Below are positions 1 through 7,776 of a DNA stretch of 35,387 nucleotides, in pieces. The stretch spans positions 1-35,387 of the forward strand of contig JAFWJU010000016.1 in NCBI GenBank assembly GCA_017511465.1. The letters are read 5' to 3'. Position numbers and translations under genes: made by a program. Position 1 is the first letter of the stretch. Each line of letters starts with the position of its first letter. Below the pieces are notes generated by a model, which was not told the origin of the DNA, made no database searches, and saw only the letters and a list, made by a program, of their open reading frames with translations. Source of the stretch: Eggerthellaceae bacterium (GTDB taxonomy: Bacteria; Actinomycetota; Coriobacteriia; Coriobacteriales; Eggerthellaceae).

Positions 1-832
1 GAATGGCATCATGCAGCTGAGACAGCAGGTATGACGAGATGATTTCCGCTGCATCGGCGCCGATGCGGGCTTCGGGTATCACCGCCACCAAGACCTTGCC
101 CTCGTTCACGATGCGGCGCATGTCGATGGTCGACGGCCCTGGCCCGAACATGTGGCGCAGCGCTTCGCTGCCCGTGATGCGCTCGACTTTTGCCAAGAAC
201 CACTGGACGGCATCTTCGTGGTCGCTCGACCGCCGTGCGCTGGCCTCGGTGCGCCAAAGTGTGCGCAGGTCCTCGTCGTCGCAGCAATCGAGGCAATACC
301 TGACATAATCGGGGTCGGTGTACAGCCTGCCGAGCAGGGCCAAGTGCGGTTCGTCAGGGAATCTCGGATGAAGCATCAGCTGCAGCCCCGTTCGCACGAA
401 CTGCTTGAACCGCGTTCCCGCCCATTGGTAGTATTCGCCCGTCGTCAGCAGCTCAATTGAATCGGCTATCGCCTTGTCGACAGCATCGGGGTCGTTCCTG
501 TCCACGGCAAGCGGATTCAATCGCGGCAGATACGCCGTGTTCGACGCGTCGATGAGGTACACATCGTTCATCCGGTCTTCGGGCACCCACGTTAAGGGGT
601 ACACCGCGTCTTCCTCGTGAGCCGCTATGATCGCCAATCCCGCACCGCTGCGGATGTCTTCGCGTTCCATCTGCAATACGTGATTCGACTTTCCACTGCC
701 CGTGCGCCCGATGACAATCGTGTGGCGGAAACGATCTTCGTTGAACTGGAACACCTGTTGCCCGGTATCGACGCGATTTCCAAGCGTGACGCCCAGGCTG
801 ATGTTGTTGAAATCCTTTGACCATTCGTTCAT
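1..832 (-). CDS. HerA/TraG-like P-loop ATPase, N-terminal part (runs off the window)
   Basis: The first 277 codons are visible; the gene continues past base 1. A Walker A motif GRTGSGKS lies at about residues 42-49, following a beta-strand HTIVI. Further on come VYLID near residue 91 and GKVLVAVIPE near residue 235, followed by an AAEIISSYLLSQLHDA helix. That order is typical of HerA/DUF87 and TraD/TraG-type DNA-translocating ATPases used in conjugation or DNA processing. The start at 832 was chosen because AGGAG lies 7 nt upstream; an in-frame ATG at 838 sits too close to it. A mobile element or conjugative module may lie beyond the left edge, but nothing inside the window proves it. The family is fairly secure, the exact role is not. 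Confidence 0.75.
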   Translation of the reverse strand, partial: MNEWSKDFNNISLGVTLGNRVDTGQQVFQFNEDRFRHTIVIGRTGSGKSNHVLQMEREDIRSGAGLAIIAAHEEDAVYPLTWVPEDRMNDVYLIDASNTAYLPRLNPLAVDRNDPDAVDKAIADSIELLTTGEYYQWAGTRFKQFVRTGLQLMLHPRFPDEPHLALLGRLYTDPDYVRYCLDCCDDEDLRTLWRTEASARRSSDHEDAVQWFLAKVERITGSEALRHMFGPGPSTIDMRRIVNEGKVLVAVIPEARIGADAAEIISSYLLSQLHDAI

Positions 833-1043
833 GGGCATGCTCCTTTCTTCGAGCTCTCTCGAAAACAGCCGCGAAAGCGCAACGGCACGTCCGGCCTTTC
901 ATTTCGCTATTCCTCTGTCAAGGAGCCAAAAGGCGTTGGTGCGCAGCGCAACCAAGCGCGGGGCGCACGAAACCAAGCCTTTATCCATTCGAGATTGATT
1001 TGGAAGCCGCCTTGACGCGAAGGCGGCCCTTTGAGCAGTGATT

Positions 1044-1072
1044 ATCCTACGCGCGCGGGCACGCGCATGCAA
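1044..1072 (-). promoter_or_regulatory. Possible promoter of the HerA-like ATPase gene
   Basis: On the minus strand TTGCAT (1072-1067) and TAGGAT (1049-1044) are separated by 17 nt, which fits a housekeeping sigma factor. The spacer is very GC-rich and the leader would be about 200 nt, so this is tentative. Confidence 0.3.
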
Positions 1073-1123
1073 TAAACGGTTCTGTAACGGCACAGGACAA
1101 GAGCGAAGTCGCCCGAAAAGGAA

Positions 1124-1147
1124 TCGCCCCTGCATGTGCAGGGGCGA
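1124..1147 (-). terminator. Hairpin terminator after the lipoprotein gene
   Basis: A perfect 11-bp inverted repeat (1124-1134 and 1137-1147) with a 2-nt centre lies 21 nt past the stop codon of the leftward lipoprotein gene. On the minus strand it is followed by ATTCCTTTT, a weak U-tract. Confidence 0.6.
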
Positions 1148-1168
1148 CTTGGAAAGGGAATGGCGTCT

Positions 1169-2668
1169 TTAGCTGGCTGACTTGCTTGAAGACGAGCTGC
1201 TGCCAGACGGCTTGTCAGGAGGCGTGCCGCCACTCGAAGGGCCACCACTCGAAGAGCCGCCGCCGAAACCGTCGGGGGGAGTACCGCCGTGGCTACCAGA
1301 GGATGTCACGACGTGCTCGATCGCCGTGCCCGTGGATGCCGCGCCAGCCGTGTAGGCCTGGCCATCGACATACAGCGTGTGACCGTTCAAGTCGATGGAA
1401 TCGGCATCGCATGTCAGGCTCTTGACGTACGAGTCGCCGGTGAGCACCCACTTCGAGCCGCCGGTGAGTTCCACGTACACGTCGCCAGCTGCGCCGTCGG
1501 AGTTGATGGCGCCTTCGAATGTCGACGAATCGGCCAGATACAGGTTGAGGTTGGAGACATCGTCGACGATCATGTCGCCGTCAATCGTCTGATTCGAGGC
1601 TTTCAGCGTCACCTGACCGCAGTTCGAGCCTTCGGAACCCCAACCGGCTGCTGCAGCGCGCAGGAACACGCCGTCGCCGTTATTGACGATGTTCGCGTTG
1701 TCCAGCGCAATCGTCGCGATCGTGTTGTTCACGAAGAACACGTCACCGTTCGCATTCGTCAGGCTTCCGCCGTCCATGGTAAACGAAGCCTCGCCGGTTG
1801 CCGCATCGCCCGACATGGACTGGTAGATCATCACAGCCTGGTAGTATGCGGACTTGTCGCTGTTCTTGGTGTTGTTGTCAGCTACGAGATCGGAATCGAT
1901 CAACGTCACGGAGTTCTTGCCCTCTACCACAACGCCCTGCGATGCGGTCGACTCGAGATAGGCATTGTTCACGGTGATGTCGGCAGTCGAGTAGATGACC
2001 GGCGAACCCGTGCCGCTCGTTGCGTACACGCCGCCGTCGACATTAACGGTTCCGCCACCGCGATCAGACCGGATGGCCGCCGACGAGTTGCCGCTCGTCA
2101 AAATACGCAGGTTCTTCGCGTTCATCGTGCCGCCGCCCGTGGTCATCAGGCCACCAGAGCAATTGCCGGACGTCTCGATGACCGAGTCGGAGATGTTGAC
2201 CGTCGTGCCCTCGCCGTAGCTGAACACGCCATTGGCATGCGTGCCGTCTGACTCCAGCACGATTTGCGTCAGATCCAGCGTCGCCCCGTCAGTGGCGAAC
2301 ACTGTCGCATTGTCTCCGTAGAAGTCCGCTTCATCACCGCTGTTGGAATCGCCGGTCTTTTCGACTGCGACGTTCGAATAGCTGTCGGTCGTTCCACTTG
2401 CCTCGATAGCGTGTTCGCCATCGACCGAGTTGGCAAGCGTCTCGTTGGTTGTGATGTCGCTCTTTTCAGGGGCGGTGCCACCAGAGGGATTGGGCAGCTC
2501 GTTGCTCGAGGCACTGCTCGACGCACTGCTCGGTGCGGCGCTCGATGCGCTCGACGCGCTGGCCGACGTGCCGCTTGCGCCACATGCGGTCAACGTCAGC
2601 GCCAAGCACGCGCACACGATTGCCGCAACGATGCCCGATAGTCTCGTTTTCGAATTTACAGTTTCCAT
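1169..2668 (-). CDS. Surface lipoprotein with beta-helix-like repeats
   Basis: Predicted 499-residue secreted lipoprotein. A basic N-terminus, a hydrophobic segment and the lipobox-like LTAC put the lipidated Cys near residue 29. A Ser/Ala-rich linker follows, then about 330 residues of short irregular repeats rich in Gly, Asn, Asp, Thr and Val (patterns such as GTTVNISDS, GGTVNVDGG), as in right-handed parallel beta-helix surface proteins. A block near residue 425 (WVLTGDSYV ... LNGHTLYVDG) resembles a C-terminal motif of adhesin-like or carbohydrate-binding proteins. The tail is low-complexity Gly/Ser/Pro. ATG at 2668 was chosen because AAGGA lies 7 nt upstream; a GTG two codons earlier is too close to it. 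It stands alone, between the 58-bp repeat cluster and a terminator. Binding target unknown. Confidence 0.8.
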   Translation of the reverse strand: METVNSKTRLSGIVAAIVCACLALTLTACGASGTSASASSASSAAPSSASSSASSNELPNPSGGTAPEKSDITTNETLANSVDGEHAIEASGTTDSYSNVAVEKTGDSNSGDEADFYGDNATVFATDGATLDLTQIVLESDGTHANGVFSYGEGTTVNISDSVIETSGNCSGGLMTTGGGTMNAKNLRILTSGNSSAAIRSDRGGGTVNVDGGVYATSGTGSPVIYSTADITVNNAYLESTASQGVVVEGKNSVTLIDSDLVADNNTKNSDKSAYYQAVMIYQSMSGDAATGEASFTMDGGSLTNANGDVFFVNNTIATIALDNANIVNNGDGVFLRAAAAGWGSEGSNCGQVTLKASNQTIDGDMIVDDVSNLNLYLADSSTFEGAINSDGAAGDVYVELTGGSKWVLTGDSYVKSLTCDADSIDLNGHTLYVDGQAYTAGAASTGTAIEHVVTSSGSHGGTPPDGFGGGSSSGGPSSGGTPPDKPSGSSSSSSKSAS

Positions 2669-2700
2669 AACCACATCCTTCCGTCTTGCAGGATGCGATA

Positions 2701-2735
2701 ACTATATTCCGCTTTGCTTAAAAATTGCTTAAAAA
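2701..2735 (-). promoter_or_regulatory. Candidate promoter with an 11-bp tandem repeat at the -35 position
   Basis: On the minus strand a -10-like TATAGT (2706-2701) lies 33 nt upstream of the lipoprotein start. Seven nt further upstream are two perfect head-to-tail copies of TTTTTAAGCAA (2735-2725 and 2724-2714), which cover the -35 region. No good -35 hexamer is seen. An 11-bp direct repeat at this place is the geometry used by OmpR/PhoB-type activators; that is inference. Confidence 0.4.
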
Positions 2736-2770
2736 AGGCCGTACGCCCCTCTTCGCTTTCGCGTTATCTT

Positions 2771-3043
2771 GCACAACTGGCGATTCTGCCAGGGCGCCCA
2801 ACACTTCCGATTCTTCCCGACAGCGAAATCGAGCACTTCCTCCATTACTGTCCATTTCGAAAATCTCGATGACAGATTTCCCAGAAGTGCGTGGAAATCG
2901 ATCCCTCGAAGTGCGCACAACTGGAGAATCCGTCCAATAACGGCTCGAAAGCCGCGCACTTCCGTCAATTCTGTCAGTGAAAAATCTGAAATGGACGGAT
3001 TTCCCAGAAGTGCGTAATTGCATGGACGGGAATGCCCGAAGTG
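2771..3043. repeat. Cluster of a 58-bp near-palindromic repeat and half copies
   Basis: Two full 58-bp units are present. One lies at 2833-2890; the other, at 2956-3013, aligns without gaps when reverse-complemented. Each begins GCACTTC and ends GAAGTGC, and carries internal GTCC and GACAG blocks. Partial units begin at 2771 and 2915 (both GCACAACTGG) and at 3022-3043 (ATGGACGG...CCGAAGTGC). The cluster fills most of the 404-bp gap between the lipoprotein and MFS genes, where no coding sequence is credible. A third full unit is at 35276-35333. All copies are intergenic. They could be a mobile palindromic repeat family or multiple binding sites for a regulator; the sequence does not decide. 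Confidence 0.75.
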
Positions 3044-3072
3044 CGGGGTGAAACTAAAAGGAACCAGAACCG

Positions 3073-4239
3073 TTACCGGGCTTTCTCGCGACGCATGCGA
3101 ACAGTCAAGTACACGAACACGATGCCGTACATCGCGACAAAGGGCAACATGGTCCAGAACAAGCCGTCAGTACCTACCATGTCGAGCGATACTCCCCCGA
3201 TGAGCGGGCCAACCGCATAACCGATATCGCCGCCGAGGTAGTACATTGACATGGCGACGCCCGTGCGCTCGGGTTCTTGCTTGCCGCATTCTGCCTGAAG
3301 CGACGGGAGCACGCCGCCTGTCCCGCCTGCTTTGACGAATCCAGCCAGCAACATGACCCACAACTGTTGCGACACAGCCAACAAAATGAGCGCGGCAGCC
3401 TCGAATACCACGGCAGGCAGGAACGTCACCTTGATGCCGTGCTTGTCAGCCATCTTGCCCCAGAACGGACGCGTGACGAACAGCGCAATCGAATTGACCG
3501 CGAAGAATGCGGCAGCGCCCACAATGCCGCGTGCGTCGGCTACGATGACGATGTAGGTGGTTACAACCGACCAGATGATGGAGATGAGGCACATGATGAG
3601 CGCATAAGGAATGCAACGTACGCTGAAAAAGCTCGAAAGCGTCAATCGTTTGCGCACCTGACTTGCGTCCCGATTCGGTAACTCGCCTCCCCGCAGGAAC
3701 AAGCCCATCACGAAACCAACAGCTGCCATCGCGCATGCCGTTAAGAACATGACGCGGAACCCGAATTCATCGCTGAGATACACTCCCAACAACGGCCCCA
3801 CCACGGAACCGAACACATATGCAGTTCCGAACCATCCCATGCCCTCGCTTCGGCGTGATTCGGGAAGCGAGTCGATGGCCATGGCTGATATGGCCGTTCC
3901 GAACAGCGCGTAGAACAACCCGTGGACGGCGCGCAGGACCAGCAGGAGCTCGAAAGTCGGCACGAACGCATAGCCCAATTGCGCTAGGCAGCTGACCGCG
4001 AGCGCAGCAATGAGTATACGTTTTCGGCCAACGCTATCGGACAGCACACCGCTTATCGGCCGTGCCACTATCGAAACGACGGCGAACATCGTTGCAGCCA
4101 AACCCGAAAGCGCCACGATGACGCCCTGCTCGAGAGCGTATTTCGCAATGACAGGCGCCACCATGTAATACGTGAGCATGTCAACCGTTTGAACGGCTAT
4201 CAGAAGAATGAATCCCTTTGTCCACAATCGATCTGTCAT
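3073..4239 (-). CDS. Major facilitator superfamily transporter
   Basis: A 388-residue integral membrane protein with about twelve hydrophobic segments, the usual MFS length. The loop after the second segment carries the family's motif A (GVLSDSVGRKR, near residue 64), and a related sequence (GKMADKHGIK) recurs at the start of the second half. This supports a two-bundle secondary transporter driven by an ion gradient. The sequence recalls multidrug or small-metabolite exporters, but substrate cannot be read. The start ATG is preceded by GAGGG. A small unknown gene lies 21 nt upstream on the same strand and is probably co-transcribed. Confidence 0.9.
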   Translation of the reverse strand: MTDRLWTKGFILLIAVQTVDMLTYYMVAPVIAKYALEQGVIVALSGLAATMFAVVSIVARPISGVLSDSVGRKRILIAALAVSCLAQLGYAFVPTFELLLVLRAVHGLFYALFGTAISAMAIDSLPESRRSEGMGWFGTAYVFGSVVGPLLGVYLSDEFGFRVMFLTACAMAAVGFVMGLFLRGGELPNRDASQVRKRLTLSSFFSVRCIPYALIMCLISIIWSVVTTYIVIVADARGIVGAAAFFAVNSIALFVTRPFWGKMADKHGIKVTFLPAVVFEAAALILLAVSQQLWVMLLAGFVKAGGTGGVLPSLQAECGKQEPERTGVAMSMYYLGGDIGYAVGPLIGGVSLDMVGTDGLFWTMLPFVAMYGIVFVYLTVRMRREKAR

Positions 4240-4260
4240 ATGCCCTCATTAGTCTATGCG

Positions 4261-4539
4261 CTAAGCTGGATCGGCAGAGTTAAGGTACAAAGCGCAGGCC
4301 TGCAGTTCTTGAATCAATTCGCGCGTGACAGGCTTGGCAGGCTTTTCACCTGCCTGCAACTGTTCATCGAGCACGAGGCACGAGCGAATGAACTGCTCGT
4401 GTTCGGGCGTGATCATCCTGAGCTCGCGGGCTGCTTCGAAACCATCCTCGAGGTCATTCGAGTGCGCAACGCGACGCAAATGCAGGATCACCAGTACGAC
4501 CGTGCCATGGAACTGGTATTCGAGAGAAACACCTGACAT
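4261..4539 (-). CDS. Small protein of unknown function upstream of the MFS gene
   Basis: A 92-residue soluble protein that I do not recognise. It starts with a hydrophobic strand (GTVVLVILHLRRV) and continues as predicted helices with a charged middle (PEHEQF, QAGEKPAKP). No metal-binding or catalytic motif is visible. GGAG lies 9 nt before the ATG. The gap to the MFS start is 21 nt, so the two are probably one transcription unit. The composition is protein-like, and the opposite strand offers nothing better. Confidence 0.6.
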   Translation of the reverse strand: MSGVSLEYQFHGTVVLVILHLRRVAHSNDLEDGFEAARELRMITPEHEQFIRSCLVLDEQLQAGEKPAKPVTRELIQELQACALYLNSADPA

Positions 4540-4647
4540 TGCCTATTACTCCAAGCGATTGCTTGCCGCTTTGCTTGCTTGTATTGTACGCATTTCTCAT
4601 ACCTGAAATCTCAACTATGAAATCGGCGATTTAGGTTCGGTTAACTG

Positions 4648-4696
4648 TTGACAAAAAAACTGACAATTTTCCTTTCAGGACCGTTTTGGGTATCCT
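4648..4696 (+). promoter_or_regulatory. Possible promoter region of the thioredoxin-like gene
   Basis: An AT-rich stretch contains a consensus -35 TTGACA (4648-4653) and a -10-like TATCCT (4691-4696). They are too far apart to pair directly, so the exact promoter is unclear, but this is the only AT-rich, promoter-like segment before the gene. Confidence 0.3.
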
Positions 4697-4729
4697 GACA
4701 TTGGCGACGATTTGCACATGGGGGGCTGT

Positions 4730-5080
4730 ATGGTTTACGAGATCACAGACGAGAACTTCGAGCAAGAAGTAGTTAACAGCGCCGTTCCGTGCGTCATCGA
4801 GTTCACGGCGGGCTGGTGCACCTGGTGTGACGAGATGGTCCCAACGTTCGAGGGGTTGGCGGAAAAGTTCGGCGACAGCGTGAAGTTCTGCCTTGTCAAC
4901 ACCGACTTGCAGAAGAGCCTGCGCATCAAGTTCGCAGTCGCCGCCTTCCCCTACATCGTGTACGTGGCTGACGGCATGAAGACCCCGCTGTTCGACGAAG
5001 TCGTGACAGCTGAGAGGCTCGAAGAGCGCATCAAGTTCGTGTTGGAGGGCGGCAGCGCTCCTACAACGCGCCCGCTTTAA
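4730..5080 (+). CDS. Thioredoxin-like protein
   Basis: A 116-residue cytoplasmic thioredoxin-fold protein. The redox motif WCTWC places the two active-site cysteines at residues 30 and 33. A Phe-Pro-Tyr at 73-75 supplies the usual cis-proline facing the active site. No signal peptide is seen. The CTWC centre differs from the CGPC of classical thioredoxin, so its redox potential and partners probably differ. The ATG at 4730 is chosen because a G-run sits just upstream and the fold begins there; upstream TTG (4712) and ATG (4718) would only add a short unrelated extension. The stop overlaps by 4 nt the 3' end of the convergent small gene. Confidence 0.85.
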   Translation: MVYEITDENFEQEVVNSAVPCVIEFTAGWCTWCDEMVPTFEGLAEKFGDSVKFCLVNTDLQKSLRIKFAVAAFPYIVYVADGMKTPLFDEVVTAERLEERIKFVLEGGSAPTTRPL

Positions 5081-5361
5081 GCTTCGGCACCGCCTTCAGA
5101 ATCGGAATCGGCGACTTGGGCTTCCACGCTGGGAAGCTCGAAATCATCTGCTCCGTCGGGATGCAGGCGTGCGAACTCGTTAGCAAGAACCTCGACAGTC
5201 GCTTCTTTGCGTTTGCACATGAACAGCGGGCCGCCGTGATAGCGGCGGATAATCTTGCTCGTGCAGAGCGGACGGCATGAAATGCAGGCGACGTCCGCGA
5301 TGGAGTGGTCGCCCAAATCCTCTTCATGCATGGCGAACTGTTCGATGTTAGGATCAACCAT
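5077..5361 (-). CDS. Small Cys-motif protein coupled to the dehydrogenase gene
   Basis: A 94-residue protein I cannot assign. Its core has CISCRPLC at about residues 29-36 and a further Cys in FMCKRK near residue 54, which might bind a metal or an Fe-S cluster. The C-terminal third is acidic. The start ATG overlaps the stop of the upstream dehydrogenase gene by one base (TGATG), so translation is likely coupled. The same frame stays open far upstream, but that part is antisense-like shadow of the dehydrogenase; the residues resembling a protein begin at this ATG. Confidence 0.65.
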   Translation of the reverse strand: MVDPNIEQFAMHEEDLGDHSIADVACISCRPLCTSKIIRRYHGGPLFMCKRKEATVEVLANEFARLHPDGADDFELPSVEAQVADSDSEGGAEA

Positions 5362-6335
5362 CACTTGCTCCCGGAATCCTCGCGATCCCATTCCTCGACG
5401 ACCTTGGTCATCTGAATAACGCGGCGGCTGCGTTTCGCAGCGTATTCGCCGGCATCGTCGTACTTTAGCACTCCTTCGCCAACGCGCACGCCCGTCTTGC
5501 CTTCGGCAACGAGCTTCTCGCCCAGCGGCAGGGTATCGGTGTCGTTGCACAACGACGCAAGCACGCCACCACGGGCAACTGTCATGGGGATGTTCAAGCC
5601 GACGAAATCCCACAGCTCCAACGGACCCTCGAATCCAAACCGCAAGCCATGCGTGTACTTGATGGCGTCTTCGGCATCGGCGGCATCAATCCAGCCTTGG
5701 TCGATCATGTAGTACAACTCGCGGTTGATGACCGTGGCCAAGCGATTGACGATGAACCCGGGTACGAACACGTTCAGCACCGCCGGCTTGCGACCGACGG
5801 CAACCAGCAACTGGCGCATGCGCTCGACCACATCGTCCGACGTCTTGGGGCCTTTGACGATCTCGACGAGCTTCATCAGATGCGGCGGATTGAACCAGTG
5901 TGCGATGACGAGGCGTTCCATGTGCTCGACCGTGCCCTCGCACACCGAGAACACGTCCATGCCCGACGTGTTCGACGCAAGGATGCAGTCAGCGCGGCAA
6001 TTGTCGCTAAGCATGCCGTACAGTTCGCGTTTGAAATCGGGGTTCTCGATGATGGTCTCGAACACGACGTCGAGTTGCGGGGCGATTGATGGAATCTCAT
6101 CGGTCAGGATGGGATGCAGGTTCTCGTGCAATGCGGCCTCGTACGCGTCGTCAGCCATGCCCTCGGCCCTCAGCACGGCAACTGCCTCGCCGATGCGCCC
6201 GAGCGCTTGGTCGAGCGTCTCCTGATGGCGGCTGGACATGTACGTCGTGTACCCGCGCGCCGCGAACACGTGCGCAATGCTGTTTCCCATCGTGCCTGCG
6301 CCGGCAACGAGGATGATCGGTTTATCGTTTGCCAT
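5361..6335 (-). CDS. 3-hydroxyacyl-CoA dehydrogenase family oxidoreductase
   Basis: 324 residues, the two-domain 3-hydroxyacyl-CoA dehydrogenase fold. The NAD-binding loop GAGTMG is at residues 12-17. SNTSG at 121-125 and the catalytic-type His in IAHWFNPP (His146), with Glu158 behind it, match the family's active site. The C-terminal helical domain starts after VPGFIVNRL. The family oxidises a secondary alcohol to a ketone with NAD; members act on hydroxyacyl-CoA, hydroxyacids or sugar acids, and the substrate here is not readable. The ATG has AAAGGA at good distance. It lies 18 nt downstream of an SDR gene, which suggests the two act in one catabolic pathway. Confidence 0.85.
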   Translation of the reverse strand: MANDKPIILVAGAGTMGNSIAHVFAARGYTTYMSSRHQETLDQALGRIGEAVAVLRAEGMADDAYEAALHENLHPILTDEIPSIAPQLDVVFETIIENPDFKRELYGMLSDNCRADCILASNTSGMDVFSVCEGTVEHMERLVIAHWFNPPHLMKLVEIVKGPKTSDDVVERMRQLLVAVGRKPAVLNVFVPGFIVNRLATVINRELYYMIDQGWIDAADAEDAIKYTHGLRFGFEGPLELWDFVGLNIPMTVARGGVLASLCNDTDTLPLGEKLVAEGKTGVRVGEGVLKYDDAGEYAAKRSRRVIQMTKVVEEWDREDSGSK

Positions 6336-6353
6336 CGCGGTTCCTTTCCCGTT

Positions 6354-7193
6354 TTAATCCAGGCCGTCTTCGAGACCGTATACGTGAATCTTACCCGTAG
6401 TTTGGCCGCTGACCTCCAGCACGAGCCCCGTCACATAACTTGACTGGTCGGTAACCAAGAACTCCATGCCGTTGGCGCAATCCTCGACGGTGCCAAAACG
6501 GCGCAAGCTGGAAACATGGGCGCGTTTCTTGCCGGCTTCGGTACCGTAAATCGACGCGACAAGGCGACCGGTTGCGATATAACCAGGCGCCAAGCAGTTG
6601 ACGTTAATGCCATACTTGCCCAGGTCTTCAGCCAAGTACTTCGTGAACAATATGATGCCTGCTTTGGCGATGGAATATGGCACGTAATCGCCGCCATCGT
6701 GAACGCCGATGCCGCCAATCGACGCCAACGTCACGATCTTGCCCTTGCGGTTCTTCTTCATGTAGGGAGCCACGGCGTTCGTCGTGTACGTGGTGGCATG
6801 CAGGTTGCGGTTGATGATCTGATGGTACAGCTCCCAATCGAGCGTGGAAGCGGCAGTTTGCTCGTACGTGCCACCACCGCCGCCGCAATTCGCGATGCAG
6901 ATGGTCGGGTCGCCTAATTCCTCTGCCACGCGCTTTACCGCTGCCTCGACAGCGGGTTGATCGGTGCAATCGCATTCAATCCCAATGGAGCGCACGCCGC
7001 GGGCAAGGCATTCATCGACTGTCGTATCGGCAGTCATGAGCGCTTCTTCTGCTTCGAATTGTTTGTACGAATGCAGGTCGATGTCGATGATGGCTACGTC
7101 GGCGCCCAAATCGGCCAACCTCAGTGCCAACGCGCGGCCAATGCCCCGTGCGGCTCCCGTGACAATTGCGACTTCTCCCGAAAGCTTGCCCAT
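6354..7193 (-). CDS. Short-chain dehydrogenase/reductase
   Basis: 279-residue classical SDR. The cofactor motif TGAARGIG is at 12-19, and an acidic IDID after strand 2 favours NAD(H). NCGGG near 102 replaces the usual NNAG. Ser148, Tyr163 and Lys167 (YSIAK) form the catalytic set. The segment between strand 2 and the GIECD strand is somewhat longer than usual. The start was set at 7193 because a near-perfect AGGAGG is placed 5 nt upstream; the frame stays open further upstream without support. It is first in a three-gene operon with the hydroxyacyl-CoA dehydrogenase homologue. Substrate unknown; steroid or other alcohol oxidation is possible but unproven. Confidence 0.88.
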   Translation of the reverse strand: MGKLSGEVAIVTGAARGIGRALALRLADLGADVAIIDIDLHSYKQFEAEEALMTADTTVDECLARGVRSIGIECDCTDQPAVEAAVKRVAEELGDPTICIANCGGGGGTYEQTAASTLDWELYHQIINRNLHATTYTTNAVAPYMKKNRKGKIVTLASIGGIGVHDGGDYVPYSIAKAGIILFTKYLAEDLGKYGINVNCLAPGYIATGRLVASIYGTEAGKKRAHVSSLRRFGTVEDCANGMEFLVTDQSSYVTGLVLEVSGQTTGKIHVYGLEDGLD

Positions 7194-7330
7194 TTTTTCC
7201 TCCTGACCGAATGCTTCCAACGGTTCATGATATGCGATACAAGCAGATGCAGTGGCCTTGCCCATGTCAAACAGTTTTCACCAGACGTTACGATATGCCT
7301 GACGGATACGATTATCGCGTTGCGGCAATC

Positions 7331-7339
7331 TGCTAGGAT
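7331..7339 (+). promoter_or_regulatory. Extended -10 candidate for the small rightward gene
   Basis: TGCTAGGAT fits an extended -10 element (TGN followed by a TATAAT-like hexamer), 62 nt upstream of the start at 7401. No clear -35 is seen. Confidence 0.35.
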
Positions 7340-7400
7340 GTGAGCAACGCCAAACCATGGCAACACTACGCGCATGCGAACCTGAAGAAGGGAACCTCCC

Positions 7401-7724
7401 ATGGCAGATACGCTGATGGACAGCACGAACCCAGTTGAGAGCTGCGAGATTCCAGAGGTTGACTGGAGCGCGCTTGACGGAAGCTACGACGAGGTGGTCT
7501 CCCGGCTCGGGAACGACGTCATGTGGATACGCTTTTTCGCCGTGCGCCCATGTTGTCCCGCACCGGGTGAAGGCACCGCTCGCAAGTATATTGGCGAGCT
7601 TAAAAAACGCATCGACCAGCGCCAAGACCTAACTGACGATCAGCGTGCCACGCTCAGTGGCATAGCCGACGAGCGCCTTGCCTGGTACATCAAGCGATTC
7701 GTCAAGAACAGGCCCAAAGCCTGA
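7401..7724 (+). CDS. Small soluble protein of unknown function
   Basis: A 107-residue protein I do not recognise. The N-terminus is acidic, a Pro/Cys turn (RPCCPAPGEG) sits near residue 50, and the C-terminus is basic and helical (LAWYIKRFVKNRPKA). No signal peptide or membrane segment. An AAGGG ribosome-binding-site-like sequence lies about 9 nt before the ATG. It is transcribed divergently from the SDR operon and ends just before a hairpin shared with the convergent phosphoesterase gene. Confidence 0.6.
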   Translation: MADTLMDSTNPVESCEIPEVDWSALDGSYDEVVSRLGNDVMWIRFFAVRPCCPAPGEGTARKYIGELKKRIDQRQDLTDDQRATLSGIADERLAWYIKRFVKNRPKA

Positions 7725-7743
7725 CATCCGAACCCTGGGTGGC

Positions 7744-7774
7744 ATAATAGCCGCGCTCAGCACGCGGCCATTAT
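7744..7774. terminator. Hairpin between convergent genes
   Basis: A 12-bp inverted repeat with one mismatch (7744-7755 and 7763-7774, 7-nt loop) fills the 52-nt gap between two convergent genes. The arms end in ATAAT/ATTAT, which gives only a weak U-tract on each side. It probably works as a bidirectional terminator. Confidence 0.5.
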
Positions 7775-7776
7775 CG

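Larger units (their letters stand above)
833..1168. other. Intergenic region without a gene
   Basis: No convincing coding sequence on either strand. It holds a possible promoter for the leftward ATPase gene and the hairpin downstream of the lipoprotein gene, both listed separately. The short open frames here lack ribosome binding sites and protein-like composition. Confidence 0.6.

Noticed and set aside
2771-3043. CRISPR array
   Set aside because: Units are palindromic, imperfect, in both orientations and unevenly spaced, with no uniform spacers or cas genes.
5362-5613. N-terminal extension of the small Cys-motif protein
   Set aside because: It overlaps the dehydrogenase gene out of frame and is Arg/Cys-rich; the coupled ATG at 5361 is the better start.
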